DNA of 64,000 nucleotides from an uncultured Clostridium sp. (lineage in GTDB: Bacteria > Bacillota > Clostridia > Lachnospirales > Lachnospiraceae), in assembly GCA_937885015.1 (NCBI GenBank), contig CALAAS010000026.1, positions 124,001 to 188,000 of the forward strand. The letters are read 5' to 3'. The stretch's first letter is position 1. Each line of letters opens with the position of its first letter. Both the position numbers and the translations under genes were made by a program. Below the pieces are notes generated by a model that was given only the letters and a program-made list of their open reading frames with translations, ran no database searches and was not told the origin of the DNA. Of the stretch, positions 53,968 to 64,000 are shown piece by piece.

Positions 53968-55737
53968 TTAGAAGTCCCCCTTTCCCACCGCCTCGGCAAT
54001 CTCCTTCGCCAGCTGCTCCAGGGTCGCCTCATACTCGGTCTCTATATCTTCATTCTGTGTATATTTGTATCGTCCAATCCGCTCACGCACTGGCATCTTG
54101 ATCAATTCCTGGATGGAGGCGCCTTCCTCCAGTCCCTTCCGGGACTTCTCATAGAAGGCCAGCACCAGCTTCATCATCAGGGACTGTTTGCGCAGCGGCG
54201 TATAGGTATCAATCTCATGGAAGGAGTTCTGATGCAGGAAATCCTCGCGGATGGAGCGGGCCGCTTCCATCTTCAAACGGTCAATGGGCGAAAGAGCGTC
54301 CATACCAACCATCTTTACGATTTCTTCCAGCTCTGCCTCCTCCTGCAAAAGGCTCATCAGTCCCTGACGGCAGGCCATCCAGTCCTCCGATACGTTATCG
54401 TCAAACCATTTTCCGATACTGTCCACATACAGGGAATAGCTTGTCAGCCAGTTGATTGCCGGGAAATGGCGCTTATAGGCCAGAGAAGAATCCAGGCCCC
54501 AGAATACCTTGACGATTCGCAGCGTTGCCTGAGATACCGGTTCGGAAATATCACCACCGGGCGGAGATACAGCCCCGATTGCCGAAAGAGCACCCTCGCG
54601 ACCGTCCTTTCCCAGACAGATCACATGGCCGGCCCGCTCATAGAACTGAGCCAGACGGCTTCCCAGATAAGCCGGATATCCTTCCTCGCCGGGCATCTCC
54701 TCCAGACGTCCTGACATCTCTCTCAGCGCCTCCGCCCAGCGGGATGTGGAGTCCGCCATCAGGGCCACGGAATATCCCATATCGCGGAAGTACTCGGCAA
54801 TGGTAATTCCCGTATAGATAGAAGCCTCACGAGCCGCAACCGGCATATCGGAGGTATTGGCAATCAGCACCGTCCGCTCCATCAGGGAATGGCCGGTTTT
54901 GGGATCCTTCAGCTCCGGGAACTCATTGAGAACGTCCGTCATCTCATTTCCACGCTCGCCGCAGCCAATATAAACAACGATATCAGCCTCCGCCCACTTG
55001 GCCAGCTGGTGCTGAATAACCGTCTTGCCGCTTCCAAAGGGCCCCGGAACTGCGGCCACACCACCCTTGGCGATGGGGAAGAATGCATCCACAACTCTCT
55101 GCCCTGTTACCAGCGGTTTTGCAGGCGGCAGCTTCTTCTGATAGGGACGTCCCCGGCGCACCGGCCACTTCTGCATCAGAGAAAGCTCACGGTCTCCCTC
55201 TGGCGTCTCCACCACAGCCACCGTCTCATCCACCGTATACTCTCCGCGGGTAATCTTCTTAATCGTTCCCCTGATTCCGTAAGGCACCATGATCTTATGA
55301 ACGATAATCAGCGTCTCCTGCACGGTTCCAATGATATCGCCTGCTTCCACGGCGTCGCCCACCTGAACTCTCGGGATAAACTCCCATTTTTTATCTCGTT
55401 TCAGAGAGAGAACTTCCACACCGCGCTTTAAGTTATTTCCGCCTGTTGCTTTCATGATATCGTCCAGCGGACGCTGAATTCCATCGTAAATACTGGTCAG
55501 AAGTCCCGGCCCCAATTCAACGGAAAGCGGAACACCCACGGACTCTACCGGCTCCCCCGGCCCAAGACCTGAAGTCTCCTCATATACCTGAACGGAAGCC
55601 TCATCCCCATGAATCTCTATGATTTCACCAATCAGACGCTGCTCGCTTACACGAACCACATCGTACATATTGGCGTCACGCATCCCACTGGCAATCACCA
55701 GCGGTCCTGCCACCTTTTTGATTTTACCCTTGCTCAT
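53968..55737 (-). CDS. ntpA: V-type ATPase catalytic subunit A
   Basis: A 589-residue catalytic subunit. Walker A is [11 protein letters not shown] (about residues 232-242), Walker [18 protein letters not shown], and the V-type non-homologous insert lies at about 110-200. Together with B it hydrolyses ATP to rotate the shaft. A short gap of 112 bp after the F-subunit gene carries a few GACAGA-like repeats and no gene. Confidence 0.97.
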   Translation of the reverse strand: MSKGKIKKVAGPLVIASGMRDANMYDVVRVSEQRLIGEIIEIHGDEASVQVYEETSGLGPGEPVESVGVPLSVELGPGLLTSIYDGIQRPLDDIMKATGGNNLKRGVEVLSLKRDKKWEFIPRVQVGDAVEAGDIIGTVQETLIIVHKIMVPYGIRGTIKKITRGEYTVDETVAVVETPEGDRELSLMQKWPVRRGRPYQKKLPPAKPLVTGQRVVDAFFPIAKGGVAAVPGPFGSGKTVIQHQLAKWAEADIVVYIGCGERGNEMTDVLNEFPELKDPKTGHSLMERTVLIANTSDMPVAAREASIYTGITIAEYFRDMGYSVALMADSTSRWAEALREMSGRLEEMPGEEGYPAYLGSRLAQFYERAGHVICLGKDGREGALSAIGAVSPPGGDISEPVSQATLRIVKVFWGLDSSLAYKRHFPAINWLTSYSLYVDSIGKWFDDNVSEDWMACRQGLMSLLQEEAELEEIVKMVGMDALSPIDRLKMEAARSIREDFLHQNSFHEIDTYTPLRKQSLMMKLVLAFYEKSRKGLEEGASIQELIKMPVRERIGRYKYTQNEDIETEYEATLEQLAKEIAEAVGKGDF

Positions 55738-55849
55738 TGGAAGGTTTCACCCACCTTTCTCTATTTTCCTGCCGACTGCCGTTTCGCTCCGACCGCCTGC
55801 TTTCTGTCGGCCACTTTCTGTCAGCTGCAATCTGTCGCCGCCCGCCCTT

Positions 55850-56170
55850 TTACTGGCTGCCAAACAGAATATCCGATCCGACCGCCTGTTCCACCGTCTT
55901 TCTGACGCCTTCCACGCCCTTTCCCGTATTGCCGGAAATACCGGGAATCAGAATAACCGACGGAAGCAGTTTATCGCGATACCTCTCAATCACGTGTTCA
56001 ATGCCTGCTGCCGTCTCTTCTGTAATATAAATAACCGCATAGCCTCCGGACGCGAGTTTTAAAAATGTTTCCTCAGCCTCTCCGACCCCGGATACTGGAA
56101 ACGGTTCCAGACCCAGCGCCGCAAATCCGTAAATACTGTCGTAATCTCCGACCACTGCAATCTTATACAT
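55850..56170 (-). CDS. V-type ATPase subunit F
   Basis: A 106-residue Rossmann-like subunit that caps the shaft (named NtpG in Enterococcus). The opening YKIAVVGDYDSIYGFAALGL is typical. Its start overlaps the C-subunit stop by 8 bp. Confidence 0.92.
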   Translation of the reverse strand: MYKIAVVGDYDSIYGFAALGLEPFPVSGVGEAEETFLKLASGGYAVIYITEETAAGIEHVIERYRDKLLPSVILIPGISGNTGKGVEGVRKTVEQAVGSDILFGSQ

Positions 56171-57137
56171 ACATTTCCCTTACCCTTTCCCGGATCTGAG
56201 CCTCTGAAAAGCCATTAAGCCTTGCTGTCAGAATAATCCGGACTGTTTTTATCTCATTTTCCCTCGCCAGCAGGTACGCCACCAGGGGGCCCGCTGTAAA
56301 TGCGTTATATTTCTGTGGTTTGATGGTCTCGATCATCTGATTGTCGCACCACCGTTCAAAAGCGGAAGGCGACTCTTTCAGCGCCTCCGCACCTCCCGCA
56401 TATACCGTAGACTCCAGATAATCACAGATCGCATCCATCCCGTTTAAAGCCGCCGCACAGAGTCGATCCACGCTGAGACTTGCACAGGGCGCCATGGCCC
56501 TTTTCATAAACTCCAGTGTTTTTCCTGTCTTCTGGGAACGGACTGCAATTTTAATATCCGCCAATGCCACCGCAGACTCCGCATAATCTCTCAGGATCGC
56601 TTCGGATGATGAGCGCCCGGCCTCATAAATGGCCGTCAAAGCCGCCCGGTCCACAATAATATCGCACAGCTGACCGTCACCGGTATGAAGGAAGGTCTCA
56701 CAGGCCTCCCTCGCCACATCCCGCATATGTTCCGGCAAAGCCTGCCAGTCCCGGTCCGCCACGATCCGCTCCATCTCTCTTCCGCCTATATCACAGTTGT
56801 CATAATACACATTTCCATGTATCCCCGGCGCCGCGGACTCTTTGATGGCAGCCTTCAGATTGTGGTACAGATCCCCGTAAGAAAGCACAGACAGAAGCCT
56901 TCTGTCATCTTTCAAAAGGTCCCTCACAATTTCCCAGGCCTTTTCTCTTTCACAGGCAAGAAGCGCCTCCGCATCCGTTGGCGTATCCCCGTCTCCCCAT
57001 CCCTGCTCTGCCAGAAAACGCAGACAACCGTCATAAGTTTTAACAGACATCAGCTGTTCAATGACTGCCTGGGAAAGAAGTCTTGTCTCCAGGGCCCTGA
57101 TCCGTGCGACCGCATAAGCATATTTTGTACCAGACAT
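56163..57137 (-). CDS. ntpC: V-type ATPase subunit C
   Basis: A 324-residue all-helical subunit that links the shaft to the membrane ring (C/d type). SGTKYAYAVARIRALE is the family start. The ATG at 57137 has AGGAGG 10 nt upstream. It overlaps the F gene by 8 bp and follows ntpE by 31 bp. Confidence 0.93.
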   Translation of the reverse strand: MSGTKYAYAVARIRALETRLLSQAVIEQLMSVKTYDGCLRFLAEQGWGDGDTPTDAEALLACEREKAWEIVRDLLKDDRRLLSVLSYGDLYHNLKAAIKESAAPGIHGNVYYDNCDIGGREMERIVADRDWQALPEHMRDVAREACETFLHTGDGQLCDIIVDRAALTAIYEAGRSSSEAILRDYAESAVALADIKIAVRSQKTGKTLEFMKRAMAPCASLSVDRLCAAALNGMDAICDYLESTVYAGGAEALKESPSAFERWCDNQMIETIKPQKYNAFTAGPLVAYLLARENEIKTVRIILTARLNGFSEAQIRERVREMYV

Positions 57138-57168
57138 TCTCAAAGTCCTCCTTTTTGGTCACACCGCC

Positions 57169-57762
57169 TTAAAGAAACAGCCATTTATGAACCTGATCTG
57201 AGAGCTCGTCCCGCCTGGAATCCAGAATTGCCCGGAAGGAACAATTTTCCTCCACGCCCCCGTATACCAGAACAAACCCTCCGTCAATTTCCTTCGGTTC
57301 CGTCATCAGTACCAGACTTCCGCCCTTTAAAGCTGCTGTTTTCTCAATTACCTCCGGAAATCCCTCCGGCATCCGCTCCAGATCCTTTTTGTTAAAATAA
57401 ACAGACCCATTCTGTGCCAGCGCAAATCTGGAAAGCATGTTTTTGATCCGATCAAAATACCGGCTGTCCTCTTCCGACAAAAGCGCTGCATAGGCAGCAT
57501 CCAGCATCCGCGCGATCACATCCTGTTTTGCCGCAAGAATAGCCTGGCGCCTCTGAAGCAGCTCTGCCGAACGGAGCCGGTCCGCCTGAAGCTCTCTCCT
57601 GTGCACAGCCCGCTCCTCCTGCTCTTCCAGAAGCGCCCCAGCCTCAGCACGGGCCTCGTTCAGAATCCCATCGGCCTTTGCCATGGCCTCCGCCAAAATG
57701 CGGTCTGCCTGCATGCGGCCATCCTCCAGGATCTGAGCCGTAATTTTCTCTAATCCACTCAT
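57169..57762 (-). CDS. ntpE: V-type ATPase subunit E
   Basis: A 197-residue peripheral-stalk subunit: a long N-terminal coiled coil (AEAMAKADGILNEARAEA) and a C-terminal globular domain. It pairs with the G/H-like subunit at 60340. It is 14 bp after ntpK. Confidence 0.92.
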   Translation of the reverse strand: MSGLEKITAQILEDGRMQADRILAEAMAKADGILNEARAEAGALLEEQEERAVHRRELQADRLRSAELLQRRQAILAAKQDVIARMLDAAYAALLSEEDSRYFDRIKNMLSRFALAQNGSVYFNKKDLERMPEGFPEVIEKTAALKGGSLVLMTEPKEIDGGFVLVYGGVEENCSFRAILDSRRDELSDQVHKWLFL

Positions 57763-57776
57763 GGAACCCTCTCCTT

Positions 57777-60261
<2,485 letters not shown>

Positions 60262-60339
60262 ATTCACATCCCTCCTAACCTGCCTCCTCCGTCTCTTCGA
60301 CAGAGGAGCTTGTCCCGCAGAAACGGACTGCAGCGTCTC

Positions 60340-60648
60340 CTAAAACAGCGCCCTGACAACCCTCTCTGCTATCTCCGGCATCCTCTGCTCCGCCTGCCGT
60401 TTCAGCAGATCTGCTTCCTCCTGCGCCCTTTTCTGCGCATCTGCCAGATACTCTTCTCCTTCCGCCGCAAGACTGCTCTCCAGCTTTACATCTGCTGCCC
60501 TGACAGCCTCCTGGGCTTCCGTTTTCAGGCGCTGCGCTTCCTGTCCGGCTGCTTCCAGCATCCTGCGGCCCTCCTCATTCGCCGCCTTTACCGCGTCCGC
60601 TGCCTGCCGTTCCGCATCCTCCACAGCACGGATCGTGTCCTTCATCAT
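60340..60648 (-). CDS. V-type ATPase stalk subunit (G/H-like)
   Basis: A 102-residue almost wholly coiled-coil protein rich in Ala, Glu and Lys (AEAQRLKTEAQEA), the first gene of the operon (NtpF in Enterococcus). It should form the peripheral stalk with subunit E. The ATG at 60648 follows GGTGGTGAT. Its promoter is at 60773-60801, so the 5' leader is about 118 nt. Confidence 0.85.
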   Translation of the reverse strand: MMKDTIRAVEDAERQAADAVKAANEEGRRMLEAAGQEAQRLKTEAQEAVRAADVKLESSLAAEGEEYLADAQKRAQEEADLLKRQAEQRMPEIAERVVRALF

Positions 60649-60772
60649 TCGATCACCACCTTTTTTCTGAAATCGAAAAACCAAACATGCTGATCTTAGT
60701 ATTCTTCATGCACCCCCGTTCCATTCCATATGCATAAAAAGTACCAGATGACGCCGCACATTTGTATATTAT

Positions 60773-60801
60773 TATAACTATATTCATCATTTTTGTCTAT
60801 C
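60773..60801 (-). promoter_or_regulatory. Promoter of the V-ATPase operon
   Basis: TAGACA (5 of 6) and TATAAT (6 of 6) on the minus strand, exactly 17 bp apart. No other promoter as good is visible within the operon. Confidence 0.75.
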
Positions 60802-60865
60802 AAATGTTTAAATTTCGCTAAATTTTAGTTACATCTTAATTTGTATGAAATTGTTTTACTGACAT

Positions 60866-60916
60866 GAAAAAACCGGGTCCATTTTGTTACTTTTTTCACA
60901 AGCAAAACAGACCCGG
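60866..60916 (-). terminator. Terminator of the AEC gene
   Basis: CCGGGTC/GACCCGG with a weaker inner stem (TGTTTTG/CAAAATG), then TTTTTT on the minus strand. It lies 7 bp past the AEC stop. Confidence 0.75.
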
Positions 60917-60922
60917 AAATGT

Positions 60923-61861
60923 TTACACAAATCCAATTTTCGTAAACAAAAATACCCAGAGAAAAATTGTTACCACAGATGCCACGGTACTGAGTACCAC
61001 AAACTGCCCCGCCAGCTCGCCGTCCCCTCCCATATTTTGAGCCATGGAATAGGAGGCCGTCGCCACCGGCGTCGCATACATTTCAAAAAGAAGAAACCGT
61101 TCCGCCCCAGTAAATCCCAGTGCTGTTGCCGCCGCCGTTACCACTGCCGGCAGCACGATCAGCTTAAAACCCATGGAGGGAACCACATATTTCAGGTTAC
61201 CACGGATCGCAGAAAAATGAAGCGTTCCCCCCAGGACAAACAGCGCCAGCGGTGTTGTCAGACCGGCAAAAGCCGCAATGGGTTCCTCCACCGAAGCTGG
61301 AAGCCGAATTCCCAGCAGAAAAAACACAAATCCCACCGCAGCCCCCCGGATCAGTGGGTTGGCACAGACATTTCGCAAAAGGTCAGACAGGCGAATTCGA
61401 CCTCCTCGAAACAGCTCCAGTATAATTACCGCCGTCACATTGTAGGTGGGAATCACAATCGCCACCATCATCGTGGCCAGAATCTTTCCCTCCTCCCCAA
61501 ACAGACTGGTTGCCAGCGGAATCCCAAACAGAACAAAATTGCTCCGGTAAACTGCCTGAATAATCACTCCGCGCCGCGAATTTTCCCGGACAAGCCGCGG
61601 TACAATGAGAACCAGCAACACCTCCAGAAAAAGGACACCCAGGACCGCCGCCGCTGCCAACGCCGGATTCAGTGAAAATCCATGCGGAATATTGTAAAGA
61701 TTATTAAACATCAAAATCGGAAAAAAGGCGCGAAAAATCAACCGGTTCAGGGTTCCCATAAATGCCTCGTCCACCAGGCCGAAACTCCGGACTCCGTACC
61801 CAAACGATATATAAATCAAAAACGGCATAACCGCATTGACGGCAATCACAAAGCTTTCCAT
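60923..61861 (-). CDS. AEC family transporter (auxin efflux carrier type)
   Basis: A 312-residue carrier with ten helices. MPFLIYISFGYGVRSFGLVD and NRLIFRAFFPILMFNNLYN are the start region, and SMAQNMGGDGELAGQFVVLS is near the end. The family moves organic anions such as malate or malonate; auxin is not implied. The ATG at 61861 has GGAGGAG 6 nt upstream. Confidence 0.9.
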   Translation of the reverse strand: MESFVIAVNAVMPFLIYISFGYGVRSFGLVDEAFMGTLNRLIFRAFFPILMFNNLYNIPHGFSLNPALAAAAVLGVLFLEVLLVLIVPRLVRENSRRGVIIQAVYRSNFVLFGIPLATSLFGEEGKILATMMVAIVIPTYNVTAVIILELFRGGRIRLSDLLRNVCANPLIRGAAVGFVFFLLGIRLPASVEEPIAAFAGLTTPLALFVLGGTLHFSAIRGNLKYVVPSMGFKLIVLPAVVTAAATALGFTGAERFLLFEMYATPVATASYSMAQNMGGDGELAGQFVVLSTVASVVTIFLWVFLFTKIGFV

Positions 61862-61925
61862 GTATCTCCTCCAAATGAAACAAAAAATTTCTATTTCCGT
61901 AATAGGTTTTAGATTTATTTTAGAT

Positions 61926-61954
61926 ATTATACAAACGTTTGTCACAATTATCCA
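61926..61954 (-). promoter_or_regulatory. AEC promoter containing a 12-bp palindrome
   Basis: TGGATA and TATAAT on the minus strand, 17 bp apart. The spacer contains ACAAACGTTTGT at 61931-61942, a perfect palindrome with a central CG as in LacI/GalR-family operators. Such a site would let a repressor block polymerase. No LacI-type gene is in the window. The remaining gap up to 62217 holds the terminator below and otherwise nothing clear. Confidence 0.5.
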
Positions 61955-62092
61955 GTATTATAAAAACATAAAATAAATGAGGCCAATGGCATACGAAATG
62001 CGCGCAGCCGCCGTTGGTTTCGCCTAACAACAATTTCCTTTATATAGATAGTTTTCTGTGGCCGTCCCCCCCTTCGTCCGCAGAAAAAGCAG

Positions 62093-62136
62093 AAAAAGAG
62101 ACCGTTTGCACTACACGTGCAGCCGGTCTCCTTTTT
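62093..62136. terminator. Bidirectional terminator after map
   Basis: GAGACCG/CGGTCTC arms around TGCAC-TACAC-GTGCA; T-runs on both sides (TCTTTTT on minus, CCTTTTTT on plus). It ends the map transcript about 80 bp past its stop. Confidence 0.7.
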
Positions 62137-62217
62137 TAATTACACAGGCGGGACTACCCCCGGTCAGATATTCCTGACATGACCGGCTGGCTGCGCCAAA
62201 CCGCTCCGCTCTTTTAT

Positions 62218-63090
62218 TTAGTAAGCAAGAACTTCGCAGCCATCCTCCGTGACCAGAACCATTACCTCCCACTGAGCTGATGGTTTTCCATCCTGGGTAT
62301 ATACCGTCCACCCATTTTCCTCATCCACATAAATTTCCGGGCCGCCCATATTTACCATAGGCTCAATCGTAAAAATCATCCCCGGGGCCAGCATCATTCC
62401 CGTTCCCCGTCTTCCAATGTAACCCACCCAGGGATCTTCGTGGAATTCCAATCCCACACCATGCCCGCCGATTTCCCGGACAATCGTATAACCGTTTTCT
62501 GCCGCATGACTCTCAACGGCCTCTGCCATATCTCCCAGAAATCCCCAGGGTTTTACTGCTTTCACTCCCAGGTCTATACACTCCTTTACCACCTCAACCA
62601 GCTTCTTTTTCTCCGGACTCACTTCGCCAATACAGAACATCCTGGAAGAATCTGAAAAATATCCGTGATAAATGGTGGAAACATCCACATTGATGATATC
62701 GCCATCTTTCAATACAGTCTTCTCGGATGGAATTCCATGACACACCTCTTCATTAACTGAAGTGCATACGCTTTTGGGAAAACCGTCATATCCCAGCGGT
62801 GCCGGAATGCCGCCCCGTTTCGTGGTTTCCTCATATACCCACGCATCAATCTCTTCCGTTGTAATCCCGGCCCGGATGTGCTCCGCCACATAATCCAACA
62901 CTGCAATATTTATCTGGCAGCTTTCCCGGATTGCTGCAATCTGCTCCGGAGTCTTAATCATATCACGGTCCGGAATCTCATGCCCCTCTGCCGCTGCCGC
63001 TGCCAGTTTCTCGTCAAATGCCTCGTGACAATGCTTATATTTTTTTCCGCTCCCACACCAGCAGGCGTCATTTCTTCCTAATTTTTTCAA
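62218..63090 (-). CDS. map: Methionine aminopeptidase with a SEC-C domain
   Basis: A 290-residue type I aminopeptidase that removes the initiator Met. The first 25 residues form a SEC-C zinc motif (ACWCGSGKKYKHCH), an extension seen in Firmicutes that may help bind ribosome or SecA. Catalytic residues: His in EEVCHGIPS, Asp in INVDVST, His in GGHGVGLEFHE, Glu in FTIEPM. The start is a TTG at 63090 with AAGGAG 8 nt upstream; another ATG there is in a different frame. A weak promoter, TTGATT/TAAACT, lies at 63127-63155. Confidence 0.93.
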   Translation of the reverse strand: MKKLGRNDACWCGSGKKYKHCHEAFDEKLAAAAAEGHEIPDRDMIKTPEQIAAIRESCQINIAVLDYVAEHIRAGITTEEIDAWVYEETTKRGGIPAPLGYDGFPKSVCTSVNEEVCHGIPSEKTVLKDGDIINVDVSTIYHGYFSDSSRMFCIGEVSPEKKKLVEVVKECIDLGVKAVKPWGFLGDMAEAVESHAAENGYTIVREIGGHGVGLEFHEDPWVGYIGRRGTGMMLAPGMIFTIEPMVNMGGPEIYVDEENGWTVYTQDGKPSAQWEVMVLVTEDGCEVLAY

Positions 63091-63183
63091 TTTTCATTCT
63101 CCTTCCCCACATATGCATCTGTCTGGAGTTTAACACAGCCCTGAAAAAAAATCAACGCCGCCTCTGCCTTCTTTCTTTGCACA

Positions 63184-63211
63184 ATCTTAACAATTTTATC
63201 GCCATCTTAAC
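63184..63211 (+). promoter_or_regulatory. Direct repeat before the KdpD-like gene
   Basis: ATCTTAAC occurs at 63184-63191 and 63204-63211, 20 bp apart. OmpR-type regulators bind such direct repeats about two helical turns apart. A TATAAT hexamer lies at 63245-63250 with no good -35. Confidence 0.4.
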
Positions 63212-63292
63212 GGCTACCCCTTTTTCTTTTTTGCAAAAAGATTGTATAATAACATGTAAAACCATAAATTCAGGAGGCTTCAAATTTCGATT

Positions 63293-64000
63293 ATGAACGT
63301 ATCAGAAAAATACCTGCACAAGCTGCAGCGGATTCTTCCGCCACGGGTGTATAATTGGATCATAACCATCAGTCTGATGGCCATTGCCACCTTTATATCA
63401 TCCTTTTTCTTTCATATTATGGAAAATCCCACCGCAAACATTGCCCTGGTCTATATCCTGGCTGTGTTTCTGGTGGCGCGCTTTACTTCCGGCTACGGAT
63501 ACGGCCTGTTTGCCTCTCTGGTAGGCGTTGGCTGCGTCAATTTCCTGTATACATACCCATATCTGGCGCTGAATTTTACCCTGACCGGCTATCCCATTAC
63601 TTTCATCGCCATGTTCACCATCTCCGGCATTACCAGCGCCATCACCAGCAATATGAAAGAACAGGCCAGGATTCTAAGCGAGCGCGACAAGATGCTGATG
63701 GAGGCGGAAAAAGAAAAAATGAGGGCCAATCTGCTGCGGGCCATTTCTCACGATCTGCGCACCCCTCTGACCAGCATCATTGGCTCCAGCACTGTTTTCC
63801 TGGAAAATGGGAAAAACATGACAGAGGCCGAACAAACGGCGCTGGTCAACCATATCCTGGAAGACTCCAACTGGCTTCTGAATATGGTAGAAAATCTCCT
63901 GTCCGTTACCCGGATCAATAATGAGACTGCCAAAGTGAGCAAAACCTCTGAACCCGTAGAGGAAGTTCTCTCCGAAGCCGTTCAGCGGCTGAAAAAACGC
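63293..64000 (+). CDS. Short KdpD-like sensor histidine kinase, N-terminal part
   Basis: The first 236 codons. Four helices (residues 22-118) form a DUF4118 module as in KdpD, including GYGYGLFASLVGVGCVNFLY; a coiled linker then leads to AISHDLRTPLTSIIG with the phosphoacceptor His153. The long KdpD N-terminal and USP domains are missing, so it is unlikely to be a full K+ sensor. The ATP-binding domain is outside the window. The ribosome site AGGAGG is 15 nt from the ATG, a long spacing; an in-frame ATT lies closer. Confidence 0.85.
   Translation, partial: MNVSEKYLHKLQRILPPRVYNWIITISLMAIATFISSFFFHIMENPTANIALVYILAVFLVARFTSGYGYGLFASLVGVGCVNFLYTYPYLALNFTLTGYPITFIAMFTISGITSAITSNMKEQARILSERDKMLMEAEKEKMRANLLRAISHDLRTPLTSIIGSSTVFLENGKNMTEAEQTALVNHILEDSNWLLNMVENLLSVTRINNETAKVSKTSEPVEEVLSEAVQRLKKR

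Noticed and set aside
52330..54714. A 794-codon open frame on the plus strand across ntpD, ntpB and ntpA
   Set aside because: It is antisense to three well-conserved genes and has no recognisable domain or ribosome site; such frames arise from codon bias in the true frame.
55738..55849. GACAGA-like direct repeats between the V-ATPase F and A genes
   Set aside because: Only three imperfect copies in 40 bp with no symmetry; they look like low-complexity spacer sequence.

Overview
The window looks like a chromosomal segment of an anaerobic, spore-forming Clostridia (Lachnospiraceae-like) genome of roughly 50% GC. Evidence for this: strong AGGAGG-type ribosome sites, an S-box leader on metK, a SPOCS/LysM protein typical of spore formers, a bacterial Na+-type V-ATPase operon, SEC-C-tagged methionine aminopeptidase and glycogen-type carbohydrate genes. 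Most genes lie on the minus strand; only an XRE regulator, signal peptidase/aspartokinase and a terminal histidine kinase are on plus. I saw no tRNA, rRNA, IS element, prophage or CRISPR array.

Layout. 1-5.1 kb: partial exonuclease III, a dicarboxylate/amino-acid symporter, a sugar-nucleotidyltransferase-like gene, an XRE regulator with its own operator-like repeats, and an ABC-F ATPase. 5.1-11 kb: amylomaltase, dihydroorotase, small metabolic enzymes and a DMT transporter. 11-20 kb: a LysR regulator with a flavin-type oxidase-fold protein, two paralogous membrane-tethered metallophosphoesterases, radical SAM, Nudix, DUF554 and CDF transporter genes. A 28-bp dyad overlaps divergent promoters for lysR and a probable small RNA. 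19.3-22.5 kb: a nucleic-acid-flavoured cluster made of an OLD-like ATPase/TOPRIM protein with a cysteine cluster, a possible small CxxC protein, and an in-frame GIY-YIG/YaaA fusion. 22.5-30 kb: SPOCS-LysM protein, TtcA-like PP-loop enzyme, serine acetyltransferase, alarmone-hydrolase-like HD protein, MscS channel and branching enzyme with a histone-like tail.

30-42.6 kb: signal peptidase I, aspartokinase, a mosaic of five hairpins that shares sequence with the XRE downstream region, two two-component systems in opposite gene orders, a DEAD-box helicase, a GT-C-like membrane protein, and metK under a SAM-I riboswitch. 42.7-51.7 kb: a GtrII-like membrane glucosyltransferase, murA, a large propeller/C39-like surface protein, a protein with 45-bp tandem repeats, a second copy of the nucleotidyltransferase, and a MATE transporter behind tandem terminators. 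51.9-60.65 kb: a complete nine-gene V-ATPase operon (H/G-like, I, K, E, C, F, A, B, D) with a near-consensus promoter; the K subunit carries the residues that bind Na+ in the Enterococcus enzyme. 60.9-64 kb: an AEC carrier with a palindrome inside its promoter, methionine aminopeptidase and a partial short KdpD-like kinase.

No single region is unambiguously a new system. The best candidates for follow-up are the OLD / CxxC / GIY-YIG-YaaA cluster, the dyad plus small RNA at 15.15-15.31 kb, and the shared hairpin mosaic at 3.2 and 32.2 kb. Start codons were chosen from ribosome-site spacing and are stated where they differ from the longest frame.
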